Counted from the first letter of the stretch, positions 1-9,571 are shown. The stretch is DNA of 64,000 nucleotides from Terriglobus sp. TAA 43 (GCF_000800015.1 NZ_JUGR01000002.1:248001-312000), one strand, 5' to 3'. Notes: generated from the letters alone by a model not told the origin. Program-made: numbers and translations.

Positions 1-2602
1 GTTGGATGTTCGACAGCGCCTCCTGCGCGATGCGTAAGACTTCCTCTTCAACACGAGCAGGAAGTTGGCGATAGGCACCACCCACCTGAAGCTTGATAGC
101 GAGGGACGGCCCCGAATATCGATCGACCAGCGCAGCCAGACGTGTCGGCAAACTATCCTTGCTGCTGATTGCGCGTAAATCCCAGATGCTTCGCCGTGCT
201 TCTGCAAGCCCCTCCATCACGAGTTTCCGGGTTGACTGTACCTGCCGCTGAGCAGACTCAGCTTCTCCGCCTGCAAGGAACTGCGAAGCGAGGTCAAGCT
301 GCAGTGCGATACCGACAAAATCCTGCGCCAGGGTGTCGTGTATTTCACGGGCGATCCGGTTGCGTTCACCCAGCACAACCTCGAACTCCCGCCGTAGTCT
401 TCGAAGCCTTAGCCGGTACAGTGCAACGGCGGCGGCCGTGGCGAGCAGAAAGGCCGAAAGTATGAACCACCATCGCCTGTACGCAGGTGGCGTGACACGG
501 AACGCTAGTGCCGCTGGCGGCTGGAGCCATGTGCCATCACTGGCCCTGGCTTCCACGTAAAACGTATACATCCGTGGTGGCAGATTGGTGTAGGTTGCTG
601 TTCGTCGCGTGCCAGCGACCGTCCAGTCCCGATCAAATCCGTCGAGCCGATAGCGATACTCGACACGGAGCGCGGAAGCAAGACTTAGTCCCGCATATTC
701 AATGTCGACACGCGAATCGCCAGGGCCGAGGGTTAACGGACCGCGTTGCAGACTCTGCTCGGTGCCGTCCACCAACATCCGGTCGATGACGACAGGGAAC
801 GATTGAGTGACTGGAATGGGTTGGCCTGAGGCGATTGCCGCGCCTTTCTGCGTTGCCGACCAGACCTCCCCATCCTGCATCTGCCAAAGTAACGGTGATC
901 CGCCTGCGACAATTTCCGAGTCTGGGAGACCGTCCGCCTTGGTGTACCGCTGCAGCGGCAGAACACAGCGCTCCCCTTTGTCAATGCAGCTGTTCAGGTC
1001 TGCAACGGCAACACGCAATAGAGAGTGTTCGCCACGTATCCACATAAACCCTGCCCGATCGGCAAGCAAAGCTGAGATCTTGCCCACGAGCAACGATGAG
1101 CTTCGGACGGTTGAGATGTGGTTGTCCTTCACGCGGCTTATGGTTCCATCAGTGGTACCTGCCCACACGGTTCCAGCGGGCGACTCTGCAAGCGCTGACA
1201 CAAGCGGAGATCGTAAGCCGTCTTTGGTCGTGTAGGTGACCAATCGACCATCTGAAGTCAGCTTTGAAAGACCGCCGGAGGTGCCTACCCATAAGTCACC
1301 ACTGCTTGCAGAGAGCAATGATCCAATCAGGTCTGCCCCTAATCCGTCAGCACTCGTAAAGACCTTTGCGTTGGTTCCCTTCAGGCGGATGAGGCCTTTG
1401 CGCGTGCCAACCCAGATGGCTCCATCCGATCCCGCTGTTAAGGCGCGGATGTAGTCATCCGGTAGCATGTCCGCCGATGTGAAACGCTGTACCTTGCCGG
1501 TGGAATCAATGTGATTCAACCCATCCGGAGTTCCCGCCCAGACATCACCGTAGCGCCCCGGCGCCAGCGCAAGAATGAAGCGGCTGGTGAGAGCGTCCGC
1601 GCGAACCGGATTTTCAACCCGTCCATCACGGATACGCCGAAGACCATCGTTCCGGGTCCCTACCCATATATCTCCATCGCTTCCCTGAACAATGGATGTC
1701 AGCGTCTGGTCGGCAAGTCCCGCGGCCTCACGAAAAACTTCGGCGTGCAGCAGATGCAGGCCTGTGGACTCTGTCCCAGTCCAGTAGTTCCCTTCGCGAT
1801 CCTGGTAGGTTTGCAGAACCGAGTTTCCACGTAGTGCCGCAATACTTTCCGTGTGATCTCCTCCATGCCTGATGACGGCGAGACCATCGTTGGTGCCTAC
1901 CCATGCATTGCCCTGACGATCCACAAAGAGGGACACAACGCGTGTACCCGGTAGGCCCGTTGATATGGTCCATTCGCGAGTCGCCGTAGGCTTCGTCACC
2001 TTTACGCCCGTACCGGACATAGCCCAGACTTCTTCACCAAGGCCTCTCACAACTGGAGAAACCGTGCCCGCGTCATCAGAGATTTTGTGAACGCGCGGCA
2101 GAAAACGTTCGCCGCTCTGTGCGGCTATGCCGGACGTCGTCTGTACCAGCAGATCGCCGGAAGCATTTACCTGCAGTCCAAGGATTTCGGCCGACGGAAG
2201 GCCGTCTTTCTCACTGAAGCGCTGGAAAACACCCCGTCGCAACCGCAACAAGCCGTCATTTGTTCCTACCCAGAGATCGCCCGAGGGTTCCTCAGCAAGG
2301 CAGCAAGCATCATTGCTTGCAAACGTCGGCTCGTTATCGTGCTTGAAAGTTTTGAACGCTACGCCATCAAAACGCGCGATACCGTCTTCCGTAGCAATCC
2401 AGAGGAAGCCGTCCTTCGTTTGCAGAATCTGATGAACGCTATTCTGCGGAAGCCCATTTTCCGTAGACCAACTGCCGTGTCGCAGATACCTTAGGTCCTG
2501 CGCTGCGGCCAGCATGCTCAACAGCACCGCAACAAGACAAGCCGGTAGGAGTTGGCTTGCAACTTGGCGGGTTGCGCGCAACAGCGTGATTCTGCCGGGC
2601 AT
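1..2602 (-). CDS. Two-component sensor histidine kinase with Reg_prop/Y_Y_Y sensor region (3' end cut by window)
   Basis: The reverse strand stays open from an ATG at 2602 to the window edge (867 codons seen). Residues 1-32 look like a signal peptide. Residues about 36-600 form repeated propeller blades with recurring 'DGLW/VGT..GL' units (for example 'DLWVGTNDGLLRL'), typical of Reg_prop sensors. A Y_Y_Y domain follows (about 620-690), then a membrane helix (about 709-730) and a HisKA_3 dimerisation/phosphoacceptor region with 'REIHDTLAQ', His at residue 755. The last residues ('RIAQEALSNIQ') are the N-box start of the HATPase domain, so the ATPase core lies outside the window. By family it is a periplasmic ligand sensor signalling to a NarL-type response regulator that should follow it. 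The nearest other gene, a secreted protein, is divergent 93 bases away. The architecture is clear; the ligand is unknown. Confidence 0.93.
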   Translation of the reverse strand, partial: MPGRITLLRATRQVASQLLPACLVAVLLSMLAAAQDLRYLRHGSWSTENGLPQNSVHQILQTKDGFLWIATEDGIARFDGVAFKTFKHDNEPTFASNDACCLAEEPSGDLWVGTNDGLLRLRRGVFQRFSEKDGLPSAEILGLQVNASGDLLVQTTSGIAAQSGERFLPRVHKISDDAGTVSPVVRGLGEEVWAMSGTGVKVTKPTATREWTISTGLPGTRVVSLFVDRQGNAWVGTNDGLAVIRHGGDHTESIAALRGNSVLQTYQDREGNYWTGTESTGLHLLHAEVFREAAGLADQTLTSIVQGSDGDIWVGTRNDGLRRIRDGRVENPVRADALTSRFILALAPGRYGDVWAGTPDGLNHIDSTGKVQRFTSADMLPDDYIRALTAGSDGAIWVGTRKGLIRLKGTNAKVFTSADGLGADLIGSLLSASSGDLWVGTSGGLSKLTSDGRLVTYTTKDGLRSPLVSALAESPAGTVWAGTTDGTISRVKDNHISTVRSSSLLVGKISALLADRAGFMWIRGEHSLLRVAVADLNSCIDKGERCVLPLQRYTKADGLPDSEIVAGGSPLLWQMQDGEVWSATQKGAAIASGQPIPVTQSFPVVIDRMLVDGTEQSLQRGPLTLGPGDSRVDIEYAGLSLASALRVEYRYRLDGFDRDWTVAGTRRTATYTNLPPRMYTFYVEARASDGTWLQPPAALAFRVTPPAYRRWWFILSAFLLATAAAVALYRLRLRRLRREFEVVLGERNRIAREIHDTLAQDFVGIALQLDLASQFLAGGEAESAQRQVQSTRKLVMEGLAEARRSIWDLRAISSKDSLPTRLAALVDRYSGPSLAIKLQVGGAYRQLPARVEEEVLRIAQEALSNIQ

Positions 2603-2695
2603 ACGAAGTAGATTAGGCCGCACACCTAACTCGCGCAACAAAGAGTGCGAGCCATCAGAGCAAACAAGACCCTCTCCATGCGATAAAGGATGGCA

Positions 2696-3277
2696 ATGGG
2701 TTATCTGGCAAATGCGGTTTCCGTCGCTACCGTCGCTTTCACGTTGGCTGTCGCGCCTGCAATCCATGCAACCTCTGGCTCAGCTGCCAACCAATCACAG
2801 AACTCCACCACGTCCCCAGCACAGGGCGACCAGGCACCGGTGTTGCTGACGCATGCACAGGTGGAGCACTTGATGCCCGCGACTGTCTATTACCGAGGCC
2901 AGAGTGCCCCCATTCAACTGCGCAACTCTGCCGGTGCGAGGCTCATTCCAGACGGATATCTGCTCATGGGAATGGTTGACACCAGTGGCTATGCCAGCAG
3001 CGTGCAGGAGATTTATCAGATGTACCTGATCACGGAAAGCACTCTGATGATCGGTGGCAGGCCTCTGGGTCCGGGCGCTTACGGCGCCGGAGTGGTCAAC
3101 GGCAAGTTCATCGTCACCGATGTGGGAGGCCACACACTGCTGCAGGCAGATACCAATCTGGACCAAAGCATGCCGCGACCTCGTCCCCTACAACTGTTGA
3201 GCGGTCCTGCGGGTGGGCTGAAGCTCTACCTGGGACGTAGTTGGATCAGCATTTCCGTAGCGATCGCGACGCACTGA
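2696..3277 (+). CDS. Secreted protein of unknown function
   Basis: A 193-residue protein with a hydrophobic N-terminal leader ending near 'PAIHA', followed by an Asn/Ser/Thr-rich linker and a compact domain. It contains 'ATVYYRGQSAPIQLRN', 'GYLLMGMVDTSGYAS' and 'KFIVTDVGGHTLLQAD', a pattern I associate with small exported acidobacterial hypothetical proteins. Two in-frame ATGs exist, at 2690 and 2696. The AAAGGA ending at 2690 is well placed only for 2696, so that start is preferred. It is probably periplasmic. It is divergent from the sensor kinase and convergent with the cytochrome operon (14 bases between stops). No catalytic motif was recognised and no function is assigned. Confidence 0.7.
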   Translation: MGYLANAVSVATVAFTLAVAPAIHATSGSAANQSQNSTTSPAQGDQAPVLLTHAQVEHLMPATVYYRGQSAPIQLRNSAGARLIPDGYLLMGMVDTSGYASSVQEIYQMYLITESTLMIGGRPLGPGAYGAGVVNGKFIVTDVGGHTLLQADTNLDQSMPRPRPLQLLSGPAGGLKLYLGRSWISISVAIATH

Positions 3278-3291
3278 GATGCCTTCCGCAG

Positions 3292-3654
3292 TCACTTCGG
3301 CGGAGGGACCAAGTCCCATGCGTCTTTCGCTTGCAGAAACGCCGAGAGCTGCGCAATCTCATCTTCGGTGAGCGCTTCACCAAAGGGCGGCATCATCTGG
3401 CCGCCATCGTGGATCTGGTGCCGAATCTGCTCATCACTGCGTCGGCTCGACACACCGCGTAGCGAGGGCGCTCGTTCGGTCCCCGCTCCGGCAGGGCCGT
3501 GACAGTACGTACAGCCCGATTTGCCAAACAGCACAGCACCCGCCTTCACGGCTTCACTTTGAGGATCGAGGGCGAACGACCGTTGCGCCGTCAAAAGAAA
3601 CATGGCGAGAAGCAGTATGAAGGCAAGCTGAGGAGTAAATCTGTGGCGTGTCAT
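3292..3654 (-). CDS. Small monohaem cytochrome c
   Basis: A 120-residue protein with an N-terminal signal (residues about 8-28, 'LAFILLLAMFLLTAQRSFA'), one haem-binding CTYCH motif (Cys48, Cys51, His52) and a likely distal Met ligand in 'GGQMMPPFG' (Met87 or Met88). This is a class I cytochrome c / cytochrome_CBB3-like fold, acting as a soluble or loosely attached periplasmic electron carrier. It is the last gene of a leftward operon, 13 bases after the pentahaem cytochrome gene. The operon suggests it accepts electrons from, or passes them to, the pentahaem protein. It could also serve the GMC sugar dehydrogenase encoded divergently nearby; that link is inference. Confidence 0.88.
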   Translation of the reverse strand: MTRHRFTPQLAFILLLAMFLLTAQRSFALDPQSEAVKAGAVLFGKSGCTYCHGPAGAGTERAPSLRGVSSRRSDEQIRHQIHDGGQMMPPFGEALTEDEIAQLSAFLQAKDAWDLVPPPK

Positions 3655-3667
3655 TGATCCTCAACCA

Positions 3668-5932
3668 TCAAGGCTGTTGCTGCGACGGCAGCATGCTCGT
3701 TGTAAGTTCACCCGCAGTGGGTTTGCCGTGTGCATCCAGGTCGTGCGTGTGCCACAGCACGGATTCCTGCGCAATGTCGCCGTGCTTCCGTAGGTACTCC
3801 AGCGCAAAGGTACTCGCAGTGGGGTCGTCCTTCTGATCCGCAAAATAGGCGGCCTGCCTGTTGGCCTCTTCCTTCAATCCAAGTCGGCGATAGATGATCG
3901 ATAGGTTGTAGTGAGCCGCAAGATCGTCTGGATCGATGGACTGAACCGCCTCATACTCGGTCCGTGCCTCCGCGTAACGCTGCTTCTGGTAAAGGCTGAA
4001 GCCAAGCTCACGATGGGCATCGCGGGATCGTGGAAACTGTTGCGCCACCTTCCGCAGATTGACAATAGCTTCATCGACCTGCCCTTCATTCCGCTGGATC
4101 AGCGCAAGGTAGTAGAGCGCGCGAGCATTGTCAGGAGACAGCGCGAGAGCTTTGTTCAAGCTCGGAAGAGCGTCCGCGTATCTTTCCCACTGGATGTCTG
4201 CAATGGCCACATTCGTATACGCGTCTGCATAGTCCGGCCGTAGTTTCGCCACTTGCTCGAACGCGCTGACGCTCGCTGCGTACTGTTGTGCATCCAGCAG
4301 GCCGATGCCGTAGTTGTTCCAGCGCATCCAGACAGGATTCTCGGCAGCGTCGGGTGTAGATGGCAATGTTTTGCCGATGTTGATGGTTCGTGTTGCCGTC
4401 ACCATGTCGAGTACCGGCTGCTGGTAGTTCGGCTTCAGTGCGAAATTGATGAATTGCTGATCGAAGCGGCGATACCTGACCGCGGCCGTAATGGTGATCG
4501 ATCCAGTGCAGTCCTTGGGAATGGTGAAGCTGTAACGCACAAGTTGCGATCGGCCGCTCTGTATCGTGTTGTTGTAAGCAACAACTCGATTGTTCCAGAC
4601 CTCATGCTGCCCATTGAGCGTTCCTTCCTTGTTGATCAGCCGGTTCGTGAAACTGTGCGCCGCAGGATCAAGATCACCGGAAGGCTGCAGGTTGCCACTC
4701 TGACCGATCAACTTACCATTGCTGTCCTTCACCGTGAACGCCGTCCAGCTTTCGTACATGTCGCGCTGTTCGGGAACGTGGGAATGTGCGGCACCCTTGT
4801 TCTGAATCACAACCGTGACTGTTAGCTTTTCACCCGGAGCTACTGCGTAGGACACAGTGCCCAGGGGCGCGATGATCCTGTTGGGCTGGCCGTTTTCGCC
4901 ATCGCGCTCGAGGGAAAAGATATCGACATTGAAGACACTGTTCGCAAGGAACTCGCGCACGCGTTTTGCCTGGTCCTCATATCCGTAATAGGCAGGGATC
5001 AGCGAGTTCGCTCCGAGCCAGCGGTGACTAGCAAGCTGGCCGTTCTTCGCGCCGGGATCCCCCTTACCCGTTAGCGTCTCGCGAGGCATGTGACACGTCT
5101 CGCAGGTGGAAACCGCCGGTTTTACATAGAACGGCAAGGGAGACTGTTTCGCAAAGCTCGAGTTTTGCCATTCGTCATATGGCGTCATCGCGCGCTGCCA
5201 TTTGTAGTCGTTCAACTCATGCGGCAGCGCGGCCTTGTGACAGCTCGCACAAAACTCGCTGGTCCTATAGAACGGCTTCATCACGGCAGCGGAATGGCGG
5301 TCGAGATGCGAAAGAATCTCCAGGTCGGAAACCTTGCGATGAATGGGTGCACCAGTTTCATCGACCAGTACTGCAGGCACGGCCAGAACGTAACTGCCCG
5401 TTCCGCGCAGATCATTCTTCTGCATGCTGTGACAGACGGAGCAGGTGATACCGTCGGCGTCATAAGGCCGCTTCTTCGGCCCGGCCTGCGTCAGTGCTCC
5501 CGCGACCATGGCGATTGGATCATGGCAACCCTCGCAGTGTCGCGAAAACTCGATTCCCTTTTCCTCGTTCAGTAGCCCAACGTTCTTCAGATACCAGGGC
5601 ACACGGTTGGAATTGGAGTGGGCCGACTCACGCCACTGCTGATGCGCGGCCTGGTGACAATGGCCACAGTACTGTGCCGTGGGAAAGTCCTTGGGATCGA
5701 TGAATTCGCCGTTATCCGTGGTCATGTTCGACGGCGTGAACGGATGATCCTTGCCATAACGATAGTTGTATGTCGCCGCAATCTTATCGTTGTAAGCCGT
5801 GCGTGCCGCCTTGTGCGTGTCATCGTCTGTTGCCGCGTGAACAGCATTTCGTACAACGAAGCTGCCCACGGCAAGCGCCATGGAAAGCAGAACAAAGCCG
5901 ATCGAGACACGCGTGAAACGATAGGAAGACAT
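3668..5932 (-). CDS. Pentahaem cytochrome c554-like protein with C-terminal TPR repeats
   Basis: The start at 5932 gives a signal-peptide N-terminus ('MSSYRFTRVSIGFVLLSMAL') with AGGA six bases upstream; an upstream in-frame ATG at 5995 would add a non-signal extension. The 754-residue protein has five CXXCH haem motifs: CGHCH (Cys89), CEGCH (Cys133), CSVCH (Cys164), CASCH (Cys228) and CETCH (Cys277). Their spacing matches the cytochrome c554/c' superfamily. A beta-rich region follows (about 340-540), then several TPR units (about 560-715, for example 'YADAYTNVAIADIQWERYADAL'-like repeats). It is predicted to be periplasmic and to carry electrons within a protein complex assembled through the TPRs. 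It sits between an FG-GAP/ASPIC gene (79 bases upstream; a shadow start would make it 16) and a monohaem cytochrome. Redox partner and substrate are unknown. Confidence 0.9.
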   Translation of the reverse strand: MSSYRFTRVSIGFVLLSMALAVGSFVVRNAVHAATDDDTHKAARTAYNDKIAATYNYRYGKDHPFTPSNMTTDNGEFIDPKDFPTAQYCGHCHQAAHQQWRESAHSNSNRVPWYLKNVGLLNEEKGIEFSRHCEGCHDPIAMVAGALTQAGPKKRPYDADGITCSVCHSMQKNDLRGTGSYVLAVPAVLVDETGAPIHRKVSDLEILSHLDRHSAAVMKPFYRTSEFCASCHKAALPHELNDYKWQRAMTPYDEWQNSSFAKQSPLPFYVKPAVSTCETCHMPRETLTGKGDPGAKNGQLASHRWLGANSLIPAYYGYEDQAKRVREFLANSVFNVDIFSLERDGENGQPNRIIAPLGTVSYAVAPGEKLTVTVVIQNKGAAHSHVPEQRDMYESWTAFTVKDSNGKLIGQSGNLQPSGDLDPAAHSFTNRLINKEGTLNGQHEVWNNRVVAYNNTIQSGRSQLVRYSFTIPKDCTGSITITAAVRYRRFDQQFINFALKPNYQQPVLDMVTATRTINIGKTLPSTPDAAENPVWMRWNNYGIGLLDAQQYAASVSAFEQVAKLRPDYADAYTNVAIADIQWERYADALPSLNKALALSPDNARALYYLALIQRNEGQVDEAIVNLRKVAQQFPRSRDAHRELGFSLYQKQRYAEARTEYEAVQSIDPDDLAAHYNLSIIYRRLGLKEEANRQAAYFADQKDDPTASTFALEYLRKHGDIAQESVLWHTHDLDAHGKPTAGELTTSMLPSQQQP

Positions 5933-6011
5933 AGACGTCCTGACGTGCACAACATGGTATGCCAGACGAATGCAAACTGTCAGTCTGCCAAGCATCTAAT
6001 TACAAACAGCA

Positions 6012-7865
6012 CTATTGAACACCATGGCCTTCCACAACCGTATACATACGGTCCGGACCGGGCACTCTCAACTTCTCGACAGCTCCGCTGGACCAGTGCA
6101 CCTCAACGGAATCGATGCGACTGACAGTCCCCAAACCAAAGTGCGGACGTGGGTCCGAACTCGAAGCAAAGCTTCCACCTGCTACCACATCGGCGCGTTG
6201 GCGCATGCCACCAGCCTGCAGGTAGACGACCGCGCCCGTGGCATCGCGTGGGCTCTTCGGGCCGCCGACAAGGTGGAAACCGACCCAGTGATTCTGCCCC
6301 TTGGAAGCGCTGCGCAACAGCGTTGGAGACTCATCCATATTGTTGATTACCAAGTCGAGCCGTCCTGTATTGAACAAGTCGCCAACAGCCAGTCCACGCG
6401 AGGCGCGAGGCATCGCAAGCGCCGTGCCTTCCACAGCAGGAACGGGTTCCAGCTTGCCCTGCACGTTCCGAAACAGGAGCATGCGCTCCGCCCAGCTTGT
6501 TCCCCAGGGCTGTTTATCTGCATCGCGGTACACGTGGCCATTGACGAAGGCCAGGTCTTTCCAGCCGTCATTGTCGTAGTCGAGAAACGCGGTACCCCAA
6601 CCAAGGAACGGAATGGTGCCCTCCGCGATATGCAACTCGTAGCTCACGTCGGTGAAGTTCGCATCACCATCGTTTCGATAGAGGGGCTTGTAGTCATCGG
6701 AGAAGGTCGTGTTGAAGATATCGACCAGTCCATTGTTGCGGTAGTCGCCAATCCCTATCCCCATGGAAGCTGTTTCTCTTCCATCTTTATTGAGTGCGTA
6801 ACCAGACGCATAACTCACATCTTCAAAAGTGCCGTTCCCTTTATTCAGGTAAAGATAGTTTGGCGTGGAGTCGTTCGCCACTAGCAGGTCAAGCTTGCCG
6901 TCATTGTTTACGTCGACGAATGCGGAGGCCAGGCCGTAGTATCCCGGGTTGTCGGCTACCCCTGCCTTGACGCTGACGTCTTCGAAAGTGCCATCGCCCT
7001 TGTTGTGAAACAGATGGTCAGACTCTCCCGGAAGGCCCCTCGGGCCGCAGTATTCAGGAACTCCGCGAAACGAACAGTAGGCGAGACTGGCTGCACCCGG
7101 CGCGGCTTCCGGCAGGTTCTTCAGATCGACTTTCACATAGCCCGGCACGAACAGGTCCAGCTTGCCGTCGCCGTCATAGTCGCCCCAGGTCGCTCCTGTT
7201 GACCAGCCGCCCAGGGCCACTCCGGCCTTCTCTGCAACATCGACGAACGTGCCGTCGTGATTATTGCGATACAGCCGGTTCTTGCCAAAGTTTGTAACGT
7301 ACAGGTCCGGCCAGCCATCGTTATCAAAATCTCCGGCAACTGCGCCGAAGGCCCACCGTCCGTTGGCGACTCCGGCCTTTTCCGTTACATCTTCGAAGGT
7401 GCCGTCATGATTGTTGTGGAACAGTGCGGCGCGGGGAGCCTCCGCCTTCCCTTCCATCGCGGCTCGCGTCGAGCCATTAGGCAAGTAAATGTCGAGCCAG
7501 CCATCGTTGTCGTAGTCGAATAGAGCGACACCAGAGCCGACCACCTCCAGGATGTATCGCTTTTCGTCCTGCCCTGAAACATGCTTCCACACAGAAAGCC
7601 CCGCAGCCGCAGTCACATCCGTGTAAGGAACAGGACCGGTGCGAACCGCGCCACCGAGAGTGATCGGCCGGTTGTCTGCGCCGAGCACAGGCGGGTGGGC
7701 TCCTGCAGTGTTCGAACCACCCTGAGCGGGAGACTGCGCGCCCTCTTGCGATTTCTGCGTCCGCTGTTCCAGCGGATTCTGGCCGTACAGAAGAGAAACG
7801 CCCATAAACAACGCTGTCAGTGAGATGAAAAGTTTTGCCAGCCTGATAGGTCTCATCGCGATCAC
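6012..7865 (-). CDS. FG-GAP/VCBS repeat protein with C-terminal ASPIC/UnbV domain (CRTAC1-like)
   Basis: About 617 residues with a signal peptide ('LFISLTALFMGVSLLYG') followed by at least seven calcium-loop FG-GAP repeats. Examples are 'FDYDNDGWLDIY', 'GDFDNDGWPDLYVTNFG', 'GDYDGDGKLDLFVPG', 'VDVNNDGKLDLLVAND' and 'LDYDNDGWKDLAFVNGH'. The last ~90 residues match ASPIC/UnbV ('VGFHLVGG', 'DSVEVHWSSGAVEKL'). The fold is an extracellular or periplasmic beta-propeller that binds Ca2+. The GTG at 7865 and the ATG at 7856 are both possible starts, and neither has a convincing Shine-Dalgarno. It is the first gene of a leftward operon with two cytochrome genes, a pairing I know from Acidobacteria and Planctomycetes without an established function. 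Confidence 0.9.
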   Translation of the reverse strand: MIAMRPIRLAKLFISLTALFMGVSLLYGQNPLEQRTQKSQEGAQSPAQGGSNTAGAHPPVLGADNRPITLGGAVRTGPVPYTDVTAAAGLSVWKHVSGQDEKRYILEVVGSGVALFDYDNDGWLDIYLPNGSTRAAMEGKAEAPRAALFHNNHDGTFEDVTEKAGVANGRWAFGAVAGDFDNDGWPDLYVTNFGKNRLYRNNHDGTFVDVAEKAGVALGGWSTGATWGDYDGDGKLDLFVPGYVKVDLKNLPEAAPGAASLAYCSFRGVPEYCGPRGLPGESDHLFHNKGDGTFEDVSVKAGVADNPGYYGLASAFVDVNNDGKLDLLVANDSTPNYLYLNKGNGTFEDVSYASGYALNKDGRETASMGIGIGDYRNNGLVDIFNTTFSDDYKPLYRNDGDANFTDVSYELHIAEGTIPFLGWGTAFLDYDNDGWKDLAFVNGHVYRDADKQPWGTSWAERMLLFRNVQGKLEPVPAVEGTALAMPRASRGLAVGDLFNTGRLDLVINNMDESPTLLRSASKGQNHWVGFHLVGGPKSPRDATGAVVYLQAGGMRQRADVVAGGSFASSSDPRPHFGLGTVSRIDSVEVHWSSGAVEKLRVPGPDRMYTVVEGHGVQ

Positions 7866-8056
7866 GAGCCATCATACGACCCAAAACTCGCCGGCGCATC
7901 CGGGTTCTTGCCGGTTTTGCTGAATGACAGATAAGATGTTCGCCACACGACGAATCCGTCTTTTAGCTCAAAGAGGTGTCGAGTTGCCGCAAACAGGCAC
8001 CGGTAAGTTGCCAGCACACGAACGCATCTTCCACACCGAATAACGAGGTTGTTTTT

Positions 8057-8935
8057 ATGGCATTGGTATCTCGTCGGGCCATGCTCCAGAGTGGCTTGGC
8101 TGCGGCAGCATTTGCCGCCAGCCCATCTTCGTCGTCAGGCCAGAAGGTCGAGGATAAGGATGCTCCCATTGTTCGCAAGGGGCGAATCAGGCAATCGGTT
8201 TGTAAAGGACCCTATCCCGGACTTACCGTCGATGAACTCTGCCGCTATGGCGCTCACATCGGCTTGAAGGGTATAGACCTTTTGCAGCCGGCAGATTTTG
8301 AGGTCCCGAAGAAGTACGGGCTCACCTGCGCCATGGGATACGCGGGCGCAGGAACCATTAAGGATGGCCTGAACAGGATTGAAAATCACGCGCCAATCGA
8401 AGCAGCACTTCGCCAGACCATCCCGCTCGCGGTCAAAGCGGGCGTACCGAATCTCATCACGTTCTCCGGCAACAGAAACGGTATGTCTGATGAAGAAGGC
8501 GCAAAGAACACCATCATCGGTCTCAACCGAGTCAAACACATGATGGAAGACGCCAACATCACCCTGTGCCTGGAGCTTCTGAACAGTAAGGTCAACCACA
8601 AAGACTACATGGCGGACCATACAGAGTGGGGAGCGCAGGTCATGGAGCAGGTCAACTCCCCCAGCTGCAAATTGCTCTACGACATCTATCACATGCAAAT
8701 CATGGAAGGTGATCTGATCGCCACCATCACAAAGAACATCAAGTGGATCGGTCACTTTCATACCGGCGGCGTTCCCGGCCGGAACGACCTCAATGACATG
8801 CAGGAAGTGCAGTGGGATGGCGTGATGCGCGGCATCGCAGCCACCGGATTCAATGGTTACGTTGCGCACGAATTCAAACCACTTGGCGATCCGTACGCAG
8901 CCCTGCTGCAAGCGGTCAACCGTTGCGATGTGTAG
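8057..8935 (+). CDS. Tat-exported TIM-barrel sugar isomerase/epimerase-like protein
   Basis: A 292-residue protein beginning with a twin-arginine signal (SRRAML followed by a hydrophobic Ala-rich stretch). It is an AP_endonuc_2-type TIM barrel of the hydroxypyruvate isomerase-like group. Likely metal-binding acids and histidines are in 'LCLELLNSKVNH' (Glu), 'LLYDIYHMQIMEGD' (Asp/His), 'GHFHTGG' and 'GYVAHEF' (Glu). The start at 8057 is used because it begins the Tat signal and has ACGAGG 8 bases upstream; an in-frame upstream ATG at 7976 is unlikely. It is the first gene of an operon with a GMC small subunit and a GMC oxidoreductase. In characterised systems related TIM-barrel proteins isomerise sugars or cleave 3-keto-glycosides, so it may process the product of the adjacent dehydrogenase. 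That specific role is inference. Confidence 0.85.
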   Translation: MALVSRRAMLQSGLAAAAFAASPSSSSGQKVEDKDAPIVRKGRIRQSVCKGPYPGLTVDELCRYGAHIGLKGIDLLQPADFEVPKKYGLTCAMGYAGAGTIKDGLNRIENHAPIEAALRQTIPLAVKAGVPNLITFSGNRNGMSDEEGAKNTIIGLNRVKHMMEDANITLCLELLNSKVNHKDYMADHTEWGAQVMEQVNSPSCKLLYDIYHMQIMEGDLIATITKNIKWIGHFHTGGVPGRNDLNDMQEVQWDGVMRGIAATGFNGYVAHEFKPLGDPYAALLQAVNRCDV

Positions 8936-8983
8936 CAGCAGTGCGGCTTTGAGCTACCACGCAAAATCAAAAGGAGTCGATCC

Positions 8984-9571
8984 ATGCAACGACGAGATGT
9001 TCTCCGCCTGCTGACCTCGGCAGCAGTCGTATCTTCACTGCCATTGGAGATGCTCCAGTCTCTTCAACAAGCCCGGGCGGAAGTCGGCCCCACTGTGGGC
9101 TTGAGAACATTGAATGCGCATCAGAATGAAACCATCACAACCATCAGCGACTTGATCATCCCGGAAACGGCCACACCAGGCGCAAAGGGCGCAAAGGTGA
9201 ATGAGTTCATCGATCTGTTGCTCACCGAGTGGTATGACAAGCCGGATACCGAACGGTTTCTGCAGGGCATCGCCGACGCGGATGCCGCAAGCCAGAAGCA
9301 GTTCGGAAAAACGTTCGTGCAATGCTCCGCCGCACAACAGACGCAACTGATGAAGGGCTGGGACAACGAAGCCATGGCGTACGTGCGGACTTCGAAACTT
9401 GCGCAAAAGACCAAGTCTGCCCAACCTCCCGCAAACTTCTTCTACACCGTGAAACGCCTCACGATCGTGGGTTATTACACATCTGAGATTGGCTTCTTAA
9501 AAGAACTTGGAGCCTCAATCATCCCGCCAAAGCACGCGGGATGCGCACCACTTTCGGAGGCCCGCTCGTGA
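8984..9571 (+). CDS. Gluconate 2-dehydrogenase subunit 3-like small subunit of a GMC dehydrogenase
   Basis: A 195-residue protein with a twin-arginine signal (QRRDVLRLL followed by a hydrophobic stretch). The rest matches the gluconate_2-dh3 family: 'LNAHQNETITTISDLIIPET' with 'TPGAKGAKVNEFIDLLL', then a helical C-terminus ending 'TSEIGFLKELG'. In known systems this subunit carries the leaderless FAD subunit through the Tat pathway and stabilises it. AAAGGAG at 8971-8977 gives a good ribosome-binding site. It overlaps the GMC gene by four bases (GTGA), which indicates translational coupling. It is predicted to be periplasmic. Confidence 0.9.
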   Translation: MQRRDVLRLLTSAAVVSSLPLEMLQSLQQARAEVGPTVGLRTLNAHQNETITTISDLIIPETATPGAKGAKVNEFIDLLLTEWYDKPDTERFLQGIADADAASQKQFGKTFVQCSAAQQTQLMKGWDNEAMAYVRTSKLAQKTKSAQPPANFFYTVKRLTIVGYYTSEIGFLKELGASIIPPKHAGCAPLSEARS

